A stretch of 8,710 bases of DNA from an uncultured Lachnospiraceae bacterium (GTDB lineage Bacteria > Bacillota > Clostridia > Lachnospirales > Lachnospiraceae). Shown in pieces: positions 1 through 6,054 of this stretch. Location: positions 1-8,710 of the forward strand of contig CAJOQZ010000028.1 of assembly GCA_905236585.1 (NCBI GenBank), read 5' to 3'. Positions within the stretch are counted from its first letter, which is position 1. Every line of letters begins with the position of its first letter. Under the pieces are notes generated by a model. The model had not been told where the DNA came from, made no database searches, and worked only from the letters and a program-made list of their open reading frames with translations. The translations under genes and the position numbers were made by a program.

Positions 1-25
1 CAAGACAATCAGCAGGGACACATTA

Positions 26-76
26 CCATTCACGACCTAACCGATTTCCTTTCACCCTTGATAAAACCGTGAATGG
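26..76. repeat. Inverted repeat, 9-bp arms, just past the nitroreductase remnant
   Basis: The arms CCATTCACG (26-34) and CGTGAATGG (68-76) are perfect inverted copies around a 33-nt centre. A GGGAC also occurs outside each arm (15-19 and 76-80). The element begins 14 bp beyond the stop codon of the chimeric ORF. Such palindromes with GGGAC-type flanks recall REP-like elements mobilised by Y1/RAYT transposases, or an IS end, but no transposase is visible in the window. On RNA it could also form a weak hairpin, yet no U-tract follows directly, so it is not called a terminator. Its nature is uncertain. Confidence 0.4.
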
Positions 77-89
77 GGACGCAAGTTTT

Positions 90-998
90 TTATACATACT
101 TCACCACATCGGGATTTTTTTGCAATAACACGCCATTATTCACCGGATATCCCAATGCCACCGTCGCCCAGACGATATGTTTGTCCGATATGCCAAAATC
201 ATCTAATACTTGCTTAACGGGCATACAATCCCGCAATGTCTGCAACGGGTTTAACCATACGGAACCGATGCCGTATGATGTTGCCGCAAGCATAATATTT
301 TCTGCGGCGCATGAAGCATCCTGACAGCCATTCGGATTTCGTCTGTCATTAGAAATTAAAATAACCGTTTGCGGATTTTCGAATCCGTAAAAATATACAT
401 TCTTTCTTTCTGCCGTTTCTAAAGTCGCCTTTTTCAATCTGGCGATCTGCTTCGGGTCATCCGCCCCTATACATGCACACTCTCTGATATGCGGGTATTC
501 GCTCGCTATGTTTTCTATTTCAATCGGCGATACCTTTTCTCCGCCGACATTTATCAAATCATCCGCCCTCCCCAGCATAAAAATGTGATCGTCTTTGATA
601 TATGCCAAGTCCCCAGTCAGCAAGCGACCGTCTTTCAACGTTTGACTTGTTAATTCTTCATCTTTCCAGTAACCCAGCATCGCCATATTTCCGCGCAATG
701 CCATTCTCCCCGGATGCGCGGCGTCGCTCTGATCCAAGACGCGTCCATCCTTATCGAGAATCTCCACCGCAACACCTTTTACCGGTCTGCCAAGCGAACC
801 GCATAATGTATCGGAGGATGCCGCCTCGTTTACATCGCAAAAAATCACGCCTCCCGATTCGGAACTTCCCCACGTATTATATATTTTCACATTAGGCAGA
901 CTACCTGCAAGTTCTTTTCTTTGCTTTACGGAAAGGGCACCGGCACCGAACTCGATATATCTAAGCCGCTCCATAACCGACCGGAACTGATCCTGCAT
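90..998 (-). CDS. Chimeric ORF: AMP-forming ligase fragment fused in frame to nitroreductase C-terminus
   Basis: This 302-codon ORF joins parts of two unrelated enzymes. Residues 1 to about 182 match the middle and C-terminal part of an ANL-superfamily adenylate-forming ligase: YNTWGSSESGG (40-50) is the conserved A5-type motif, TGD (128-130) is A7, and GRADDLINVGGEKVSPIEIE (143-162) is the A8 hinge. After ECACIGADDP the family normally continues to the catalytic A10 lysine; that part is absent. From about residue 183 (KQIARLKKA) to the end it reads as the C-terminal half of an FMN-dependent nitroreductase: CQDASCAAENIMLAATSYGIGSVWLN and the closing ATVALGYP are typical, but the N-terminal dimer/FMN-binding residues are missing. 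ATG 998 is only the first ATG; ligase homology continues upstream in the same frame to about 1121. Neither half should be an active enzyme. It is probably a remnant or an assembly chimera. Confidence 0.75.
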   Translation of the reverse strand: MQDQFRSVMERLRYIEFGAGALSVKQRKELAGSLPNVKIYNTWGSSESGGVIFCDVNEAASSDTLCGSLGRPVKGVAVEILDKDGRVLDQSDAAHPGRMALRGNMAMLGYWKDEELTSQTLKDGRLLTGDLAYIKDDHIFMLGRADDLINVGGEKVSPIEIENIASEYPHIRECACIGADDPKQIARLKKATLETAERKNVYFYGFENPQTVILISNDRRNPNGCQDASCAAENIMLAATSYGIGSVWLNPLQTLRDCMPVKQVLDDFGISDKHIVWATVALGYPVNNGVLLQKNPDVVKYV

Positions 999-1123
999 TT
1001 GACCTTTTAAGACCTCATAAGAAGCCGGAACACAGGCAAGTGCAGTACAGTTGAAGGCGTCGATATTTTTCTCGGTTTCTTTGGCAAACGTAAATCCGTT
1101 CTGTAAAACAACGGTATCCTTCC
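450..1123 (-). pseudogene. Remnant of an AMP-forming (acyl/aminoacyl) ligase, truncated at both ends
   Basis: The ligase frame extends 41 codons above ATG 998. It reads KDTVVLQNGFTFAKETEKN and then CTALACVPASYEVLKG, which fits the central ANL region (the VPAS-type motif ahead of the YIEFGAGALS segment). The frame stays open to a TGA at 1193-1191, but recognisable homology starts at about 1121, exactly where the SGNH protein stops making sense in the other frame. About 200 N-terminal residues, including the P-loop-like SSGTTGKPK motif, and about 80 C-terminal residues are therefore missing. No start codon or ribosome binding site suits it. Substrate cannot be assigned. A DltA-like D-alanine or acyl-activating role is inferred only from the SGNH neighbour. 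Confidence 0.65.
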
Positions 1124-1918
1124 GTTGTAATATTCTGTTTCTGTTACCTCGCGCACCTCTTCCATGTCCGCGGCAACGGCATTCATACTGTCAACAGAAT
1201 ATGAGCCGCCTCGAATAAGGGTATCAAAAACATACCCTTTTGCTTCGTATGCGTTCATCCACTTCAATTCAAAATCATATGTGGTCAGTTCCTGCCATCT
1301 GGAATGATTTCTGTATATTTTCGAAAAACCGAATAAAAATGCTTTGCGCTTTAAGGCATCCCAATCCGTTTCCTTATCGTTCTCAGGTGACTCTTCCAGT
1401 CCTTTTTCTATGCGCTCCTGCTGCTCGTCATACGCTTCCTTTTTACTATCAAGGTAATTTTCCGCATATGTCCGAGCCAAATCCATGCGTGCTTCGGGAT
1501 TCTCTATCATCCCCATAGCCTTAACATAGGCACCATCCGAAAACTCGAGATATATCGTTGATGTATCTATAAAAAGCAGTTTGGGGTGGTGATATTGTAA
1601 AACATCTTTCAAAAGCGCATATCCGCATCCGATGTCAAATGCGCTTATTGCCATGTTATAGGTTGATATCCCGGTTTCCTGATAAATCTGCATGGGATTG
1701 ACGCCATATAATACATGACTGGTTCCCATAAAAATCACCTGCGGATCAGACTGCAACGCTCTGTATTCTTCCATGCGGCTACGATGATCCTCGATATCTG
1801 TGGGATATTTCCATTTGGGACTAAGCACTTCGGAACAATACGAATAAAGAATGCAAAATATCAGAAGAAATGCCGTTATCTTAACAATGACCGGATCTAT
1901 TGTTTTTTTGGCTATCAC
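1007..1918 (-). pseudogene. DltD-like SGNH-fold membrane protein, C-terminally truncated and frame-shifted
   Basis: The start is GTG 1918, chosen because a purine-rich TTGAGGATGG lies just upstream; the nearer ATG (1940) is out of frame. Residues about 10-28 form one hydrophobic membrane anchor. Then comes VIFMGTSHVLYGVNP (61-75), matching the nucleophile block of SGNH/GDSL-like proteins such as DltD and AlgX/J-type O-acylation factors, with Ser67 as candidate nucleophile. NMAISAFDIG (88-97) follows as a second block. A charged helical segment spans about 155-195. The last about 36 residues (from 267, RIPLFYRTDL) are out of register: the same DNA in the other frame encodes ligase sequence. 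The C-terminal DxxH block that supplies the catalytic Asp/His is therefore absent. Such proteins sit with MBOAT acyltransferases, carrier proteins and AMP ligases in cell-envelope acylation loci, but none of these is complete here. The gene is probably non-functional. Confidence 0.65.
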
Positions 1919-1957
1919 AATCCATCCTCAAAATTTTCATGTCAATTTACCTCTGCT

Positions 1958-1977
1958 ATAAGACCGAACGGTCTTAT
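1958..1977. promoter_or_regulatory. 20-bp palindrome, probable TetR-type operator
   Basis: ATAAGACCGAACGGTCTTAT has 9-bp perfectly complementary arms around a 2-nt AA centre. The core ACCGNNCGGT with flanking AG/CT is the usual layout of many TetR-family operators (family knowledge). It lies between the divergently transcribed SGNH gene (start 1918) and the XRE gene (start 2038), where it could block either promoter. No TetR-type gene is in the window. The 67-residue XRE protein could be the binder instead, but XRE sites are usually less GC-rich in the core. Confidence 0.55.
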
Positions 1978-1990
1978 TATGACTGTAATG

Positions 1991-2032
1991 TTAGCACAAC
2001 ATTTATACTTTGTCTATAACAAAAAAGGGGAG
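1991..2032 (+). promoter_or_regulatory. Putative promoter and RBS of the XRE regulator
   Basis: A possible -35 TTAGCA (1991-1996) is followed after 18 nt by -10 TATAAC (2015-2020). An alternative -10 is TATACT (2004-2009). The ribosome binding site GGGGAG (2027-2032) lies 5 nt before the GTG start at 2038. The -35 match is weak (4 of 6), so the promoter is tentative; the RBS is convincing. Confidence 0.4.
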
Positions 2033-2037
2033 TATTC

Positions 2038-2241
2038 GTGAAATTTCAACGCATACAAGATTTACGGGTCGACCATGACCTCACGATAAAAGAATTGTCT
2101 TCCATTCTCGGACTGCACCGCGATGTCTACTCCAGATATGAACGCGGTGTGCGGGATTTTCCTATTGATATACTTATCCAGTTAGCAGATTATTATCATT
2201 GCTCCGTAGATTATCTAATCGGGCGAACCAACATAAAATAG
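2038..2241 (+). CDS. Small XRE-family (Cro/CI-type) helix-turn-helix regulator
   Basis: This 67-residue protein is a single HTH_3 domain, a normal length for stand-alone Cro/CI-like regulators. LTIKELSSILGLHRDVYSRYERGVRDFPIDILIQLADYYHCSVDYLIGRT carries the typical helix 2, recognition helix and the closing 'YLIGRT' signature. It starts with GTG, supported by GGGGAG five bases upstream. It has no sensor or oligomerisation domain. It is the only plus-strand gene, divergent from the SGNH remnant and convergent with the HAD gene, 13 bp from its stop. Its DNA is clearly AT-rich compared with the sugar genes. Targets are unknown. Autoregulation or control of the divergent SGNH gene is a guess from position. 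An orphan phage- or island-derived regulator is also possible. Confidence 0.85.
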   Translation: MKFQRIQDLRVDHDLTIKELSSILGLHRDVYSRYERGVRDFPIDILIQLADYYHCSVDYLIGRTNIK

Positions 2242-2254
2242 TTATTCTACCACG

Positions 2255-3085
2255 CTATATCAACCCCAGCGCACGAAACGCCTTATAAATGCCGTCCTCA
2301 TCCGGGGGTGCCGTCGTAAGGTCGCTGATTTCGATGAGTTTTTTGCTGCCGCTTTCCATGCAGACGGACAAGCCCACCGTCTGCATCATCTGCAGGTCGT
2401 TCATGGAATCGCCGAAACCGATGGTGTCCTCCATCGGGTGTTCTAAGAATTTGCAGATCCGCTCGATGCCGCGCCCCTTGTCGAAGGCGCGGTTGATCAT
2501 TTCGCCGTTTACGATGTCGAATCTGCCGTCGTCGAAAAAGCAGAAGTCAAACGCGTCTTCCAATGCGGCGCGCGCCTCCGCGATCTGTGACATGTCGTTC
2601 GCCATCATTACGATTTTATAGACCGGCCGTCCGTCGTATTCTTCGAGCGGACGAATGCTTAGGTTCTCGTCGATCGCCTTTTTCCAGCGAAGCAGTTCGC
2701 TGTTCAGTTCGCCTTTTAGCCCGACCGAAAACAGTTCCTCGATATTCCTGTCGCCGTAACTTGCATCCCGCGCCTCCACCGTGCATACGGCGCTGTGCTT
2801 GTGCAATAGTCTGATCGCCGTTTCGTACTGCTCACGCGTCATTGGATGGTCGTAGATCACTTCGCCATCGCAGACCACATAGCCGCCCGCGCTCGCCACA
2901 TACCCGTCGAAATCGTATTTCAGCAGCGGCGCAAGCATCGCCTCGTTGCGGCCCGAGCATAAAAACATCTTATGCCCGTTCGCCTTCGCCTCGCGGAGCG
3001 CTTTAAGCGCGCTCTCCCGCGGCTCGTTCTCGCCGCCCTCCACAAGCGTTCCGTCTATGTCCAAAAATACGAGTTGTTTTTTCAT
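2255..3085 (-). CDS. Cof-type HAD-superfamily sugar-phosphate phosphatase
   Basis: This 276-residue cytosolic hydrolase has all four HAD motifs in order: FLDIDGTL (D9 nucleophile, D11 acid/base), LCSGRN (S44), Lys203 in FDKGRG, and GFGDSMNDLQMM (D226, N229, D230 for Mg2+). Between motifs II and III sits the large alpha/beta C2 cap of the Cof (IIB) subfamily, at roughly residues 85-190. Length is typical. Family members dephosphorylate sugar phosphates, pyridoxal phosphate or FMN with broad specificity, so the substrate is not predictable. The start codon overlaps the LacI stop in an ATGA (3085-3082), implying translational coupling. The gene is the last of the GH13_4-lacI-HAD operon, so a role in disposing of sugar phosphates from that pathway is a reasonable inference. 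The ends converge with the XRE gene; no clear hairpin terminator is visible in the 13-bp gap. Confidence 0.85.
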   Translation of the reverse strand: MKKQLVFLDIDGTLVEGGENEPRESALKALREAKANGHKMFLCSGRNEAMLAPLLKYDFDGYVASAGGYVVCDGEVIYDHPMTREQYETAIRLLHKHSAVCTVEARDASYGDRNIEELFSVGLKGELNSELLRWKKAIDENLSIRPLEEYDGRPVYKIVMMANDMSQIAEARAALEDAFDFCFFDDGRFDIVNGEMINRAFDKGRGIERICKFLEHPMEDTIGFGDSMNDLQMMQTVGLSVCMESGSKKLIEISDLTTAPPDEDGIYKAFRALGLI

Positions 3086-4074
3086 ATCGATCCTCTGTCA
3101 ATGATGGTATAGGAAAGGCAGATCTGGCGGACGGGAAACGCTTTTTCCTCCCTGCTGTACGCGATCTCCTCCAAAAGCATCTCCGCCGCGTCCTCCCCGC
3201 ACTGGTCGTAAAGGTAATGCGCCGTCGTCAGCGGAACGGGCATGTAGTTGTTCATCCAGTTGTCGCCGACGCCCGCGAGGCTGATGTCCCCTCCGATCGT
3301 CCTGCCCGCGTCATGAACCGCACGCATCGCCCCCGTCGCAATCGTATCGGTGGCGCAGATGATCCCGTCCACGTTTGCATGCTCGCGAAGGATCTTTTTT
3401 GCTGCGGCAAAACCCTCTTCCGGGTCAAAATGCACTTCCATACGGATTAAGTCTTCTTTTTTCCGTCCGCTTTGCGCAAGAGCCCCTTCGACGCCCATGC
3501 GCCGCGCCGTCCCTGCCTGCGGGTCGGTTTCCAAAACGCCGATATAGGCGATATTTTGTCTGCCTTTTTCCAGCATCATGGTCGTAAGGTCGCTTAGGGC
3601 GTGGATATCGTCATGGTAGACGCACGGCATCCCCGGCACGTTCTGTCCGGTAATGATAAGCGGCATCCGGCACGCGTGGTACGCGTCGATAAGCTGCGGC
3701 GTCTGGCTGGTCCCCATGATGATGACTCCCGCGGCGCGGTTGTTCTCCATGAGTTCGAGGTAGGACAGTTCCTGCTCGTCGATGCCGTCCGTCGAGCAGA
3801 CGACGAGCATATAGCCTTCCTCCCGGATGACCTTGTTCACGCCTTCAACGATCTGCGAAACGGAATCGGAATAGATCCGTGGGATGATGATCCCGACCTG
3901 ATTCAACTGCCCCGTGCGCATGACGCGTGCCGCCGGAGAAGGGCGGTAGCCGGTCTGATCTATCGCCTGTCGGATTGCGGCGCGCTTTTTTTCGCTTAAA
4001 GAGCCGCCGTTCATGTAACGGCTGACCGCCGCGGGGGAAACCCCCGCGATTTTTGCCACTTCTTTGATCGTCAT
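3082..4074 (-). CDS. LacI-family transcriptional repressor (probable regulator of the sugar operon)
   Basis: This 330-residue protein has the full LacI/GalR layout. The N-terminal headpiece MTIKEVAKIAGVSPAAVSRYMNG (HTH at about 2-22) is followed by a hinge helix (SPAARVMRTG). The periplasmic-binding-like effector domain starts at about 60 (QVGIIIPRIYSDSVSQIVEGV) and includes GVIIMG, DGIICATDTIATGAMRAVHDAG and the conserved GVGDN. The start ATG lies 3 bp after the TAG of the GH13_4 gene with only a weak upstream AAG, so translation probably depends on coupling. The C-terminal end overlaps the HAD start by 4 bp. A LacI/cre-like operator sits at the start of this operon (5956-5970), making autoregulated control plausible. 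The effector is unknown; sucrose, fructose or a phosphate ester is inferred from context, in the manner of ScrR-type regulators. An ScrR name is not justified by sequence alone. Confidence 0.88.
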   Translation of the reverse strand: MTIKEVAKIAGVSPAAVSRYMNGGSLSEKKRAAIRQAIDQTGYRPSPAARVMRTGQLNQVGIIIPRIYSDSVSQIVEGVNKVIREEGYMLVVCSTDGIDEQELSYLELMENNRAAGVIIMGTSQTPQLIDAYHACRMPLIITGQNVPGMPCVYHDDIHALSDLTTMMLEKGRQNIAYIGVLETDPQAGTARRMGVEGALAQSGRKKEDLIRMEVHFDPEEGFAAAKKILREHANVDGIICATDTIATGAMRAVHDAGRTIGGDISLAGVGDNWMNNYMPVPLTTAHYLYDQCGEDAAEMLLEEIAYSREEKAFPVRQICLSYTIIDRGSI

Positions 4075-4077
4075 AGT

Positions 4078-5931
4078 CTACTTAAAAGATGTCAAAAGCC
4101 ACTTGAATCCGAACGCCGGGAGATTCACCGCCTGCGCCTTGCACTTTTCGCCGGTCATCACGTCGATGTAGTCCTCGACTTCGTTGACCCACGCCGTTTC
4201 ATCAAAGTTGTTGAAGTTGAAAAGCGCGATCAACTTCTGCCCGTTGTAATAGCGTCCGATTCCTAAAATATGGTCGTTGTAAGCCTCCACGATCCAAGTG
4301 TCCGCGTTGTTGTCGAAGGCGTCGTTCAGCGCCCGGATCTGTTCGAGTTTGCGCAGCGCCATAAAGATCGTTCCCGGACGCGTGCCCTCTTTTTTGCGGA
4401 GTTTAACGTCGTCCCAGTTCAAGTCGCCCCGGTGCAGATAGCGGCTGTCGTCCCATTTTAGCGGGTCTTCGTGGTAACTGTAATCGTTGAGCTGCCCGAT
4501 CTCGTCGCCGCTGTAAATGACCGGAATGCCGGACAGGGTCAACAGATACGCGTGCAGCATGATGTCAAGCCGCAAACAGCGCTCCCATTTGTCGTGATCC
4601 TCTTCGTATTCCGCTGCCTCAATGCCGCAGAGGGACGCCGTCGTGCCGCAGAGCCGCGCGTCTCCGAGGCGCGGATCGTCGTTGTACAGTTCGCCCCTGC
4701 CGTCGCACTCGTAAATCTTGCCGGTCAGGGTGTCGTTCAAAAACTTTTTATGAGCGACTTCCTCGATGCCGAACTGCTTTAAGAAATCATAATCCAAGCC
4801 CCAGCCGATATCGTCGTGGCAGCGCAGGTAGTTAAGGAAGGTGTATTCATGCGGCAGCGCGAAAACAAGGCCCAGTTGGTGCTTTAAGAGGCGCACGTCC
4901 TTCGTCGCGACCGTATGCCACGTAGACGCCATCGTCGTAACGTTGTAAAGCATATGGCACTCCGGCTTGTCGACGCTGCCGAAGTACGGAACGACTTTCG
5001 ACGGCTCCATAACGACCTCGCCGAGAAGCAGCGTCCCCGGGCAGACGATGTCCGCCGCCATGTGCATGATCCGGCAGAGCGTGTGAACCTGCGGCAGATT
5101 GCGGCAGGTCGTGCCGAGCGTCTTCCAAATGTACGGCGTCGCGTCGAGGCGGATGACGTCGATTCCCTGATTGCAGAGGTAGAGCATGTTCTCCGTCATG
5201 TCGTTGAAAACGGTCGGATTCGCGTAGTTCAAATCCCACTGATATGGATAGAACGTCGTCATAACCGGCTTGCCGACCGCTTCGCACCAGCTGAAGTTGC
5301 CAGGAGCCGTCTGCGGAAATACCTGCGGAACCGTTTTTTCAAATTCATTCGGGATGTCCCAACTGTCGAAGAAGAAGTAGCGGTCCATGTATTCTTTTTC
5401 CCCGTTGCGGGCGCGAACCGCCCATTCATGGTCTTCGCTCGTGTGGTTCATGACAAAATCGAGGCACGTCACCATGCCTTTGGCGTGGCACGCGTCGGAC
5501 AGTTCCGCCAAGTCCTCCATCGTCCCGTACTTCGGGTCGACGGCGCGGAAGTCCGATACGGCGTATCCGCCGTCGCTGCGTCCCTCCGGACTTTGCAAAA
5601 GAGGCATCAGATGGACATAGTTGACGCCGCATTCCTGCAAATAATCAAGGTGCTTTTTTACGCCTTTTAAGTTCCCGGCAAAGCAGTTCGTATAAATCAT
5701 CATGCCGAGCATGTCGTTGCCTTTGTACCAGTTCGGAACCGCCAGACGCGCGTCGTCCCACTCTTTCAACAGCGGCTTGCGCTCCTTGTAGCAGTTGTGG
5801 AGCATCGTGCAGAAGTAGTCGAACGCCTGCTCATTGTTGTGGTAGAGTTCGCCGTACAGCCACTTCATTTCGTCATAATACTTGTTGAATCGCTCCAAAA
5901 ATTCCGGTTCCCATTTCTTTGTGTCGACCAT
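4078..5931 (-). CDS. GH13 subfamily 4 amylosucrase-like enzyme (sucrose-active alpha-glucosidase/transferase)
   Basis: This is a 617-residue cytosolic enzyme with no signal peptide. An N-terminal helical region (about 1-70) precedes a (beta/alpha)8 barrel and a C-terminal beta domain (about 540-617). The GH13 regions are complete: DFVMNHT (D158, H163), DVIRLDA with nucleophile D263, LLGEVV with acid/base E305, and CHDDIGW with H372/D373. Features shared with Neisseria amylosucrase are SDGGYAVS (D120), QWDLNYANP, the run after the nucleophile (IWKTLGTTCRNLPQVH), HDDIGW, CGTTASLCG, YSGDEIGQLND and the DSRYLHRG segment that supplies the subsite -1 Arg. Amylosucrases split sucrose, releasing fructose and building alpha-1,4-glucan; close relatives only hydrolyse sucrose, and sequence reading cannot separate the two. 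Start ATG 5931 is backed by GGGAGG 5 nt upstream. It is the first gene of the operon with lacI and HAD, next to a fructokinase that would use the released fructose. Confidence 0.87.
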   Translation of the reverse strand: MVDTKKWEPEFLERFNKYYDEMKWLYGELYHNNEQAFDYFCTMLHNCYKERKPLLKEWDDARLAVPNWYKGNDMLGMMIYTNCFAGNLKGVKKHLDYLQECGVNYVHLMPLLQSPEGRSDGGYAVSDFRAVDPKYGTMEDLAELSDACHAKGMVTCLDFVMNHTSEDHEWAVRARNGEKEYMDRYFFFDSWDIPNEFEKTVPQVFPQTAPGNFSWCEAVGKPVMTTFYPYQWDLNYANPTVFNDMTENMLYLCNQGIDVIRLDATPYIWKTLGTTCRNLPQVHTLCRIMHMAADIVCPGTLLLGEVVMEPSKVVPYFGSVDKPECHMLYNVTTMASTWHTVATKDVRLLKHQLGLVFALPHEYTFLNYLRCHDDIGWGLDYDFLKQFGIEEVAHKKFLNDTLTGKIYECDGRGELYNDDPRLGDARLCGTTASLCGIEAAEYEEDHDKWERCLRLDIMLHAYLLTLSGIPVIYSGDEIGQLNDYSYHEDPLKWDDSRYLHRGDLNWDDVKLRKKEGTRPGTIFMALRKLEQIRALNDAFDNNADTWIVEAYNDHILGIGRYYNGQKLIALFNFNNFDETAWVNEVEDYIDVMTGEKCKAQAVNLPAFGFKWLLTSFK

Positions 5932-5955
5932 AATAACCTCCCGATGGTGTCATTT

Positions 5956-5970
5956 TGTAATCGTTTTCAT
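5956..5970 (-). promoter_or_regulatory. LacI/CcpA-type operator (cre-like) at the GH13_4 transcription start
   Basis: On the minus strand ATGAAAACGATTACA fits the cre consensus WTGNAANCGNWNNCW at every position. It starts within the -10 box and covers the expected start of transcription (about 5962), where a bound repressor would block initiation. CcpA and many local LacI-family repressors bind very similar sites around a central CG, so either CcpA or the repressor encoded two genes downstream (3082-4074) could act here. Confidence 0.6.
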
Positions 5971-5997
5971 TGTAAAAGAAAAAGGCATTGCTTTCAA
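5969..5997 (-). promoter_or_regulatory. Promoter of the GH13_4-lacI-HAD operon
   Basis: The -35 TTGAAA (5997-5992) and -10 TACAAT (5974-5969) are separated by exactly 17 bp. Transcription should start near 5962, leaving a leader of about 30 nt with RBS GGGAGG (5942-5937). The -35 box occupies the loop and one arm base pairs of the upstream terminator hairpin. Confidence 0.65.
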
Positions 5998-6005
5998 TGC
6001 CTTTT
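5975..6005 (-). terminator. Rho-independent terminator after the fructokinase gene
   Basis: On the minus strand an 11-bp perfect stem (arms 6005-5995 and 5990-5980, core GGCATTG/CAATGCC) closes a 4-nt AAAG loop and is followed by a T-rich run (TCTTTT). It begins 50 nt beyond the kinase stop. The plus strand also has a T4 tail, so weak bidirectional action is possible. Confidence 0.75.
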
Positions 6006-6054
6006 CGCTTAACGTATTATACAAAATATGAAAGATGTTTTTGGTGATATTTTC

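Noticed and set aside
73..324. 83-codon plus-strand ORF, Cys-rich, at the left end
   Set aside because: Antisense to the nitroreductase remnant, no RBS, and the translation has no family resemblance.
3601..3999. 132-codon plus-strand ORF opposite the LacI gene
   Set aside because: Asp/Arg/His-rich mirror of the LacI effector domain; no supporting signal.
4847..5287. 146-codon minus-strand ORF inside the GH13_4 gene in another frame
   Set aside because: Arg/His/Gly-rich low-quality translation inside a real gene; no RBS and no recognisable domain.
4915..5670. 251-codon plus-strand ORF opposite the GH13_4 gene
   Set aside because: Arg/Val-rich translation without any family motif, lying entirely antisense to a well-supported GH13_4 gene with all catalytic motifs; it is a shadow frame of GC-rich coding DNA.
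6016..6021. Perfect TATAAT on the minus strand between kinase stop and terminator
   Set aside because: No acceptable -35 at 16-19 bp (CCAAAA at best), and a transcript from it would run at once into the terminator hairpin; the promoter at 5997-5969 is better placed.
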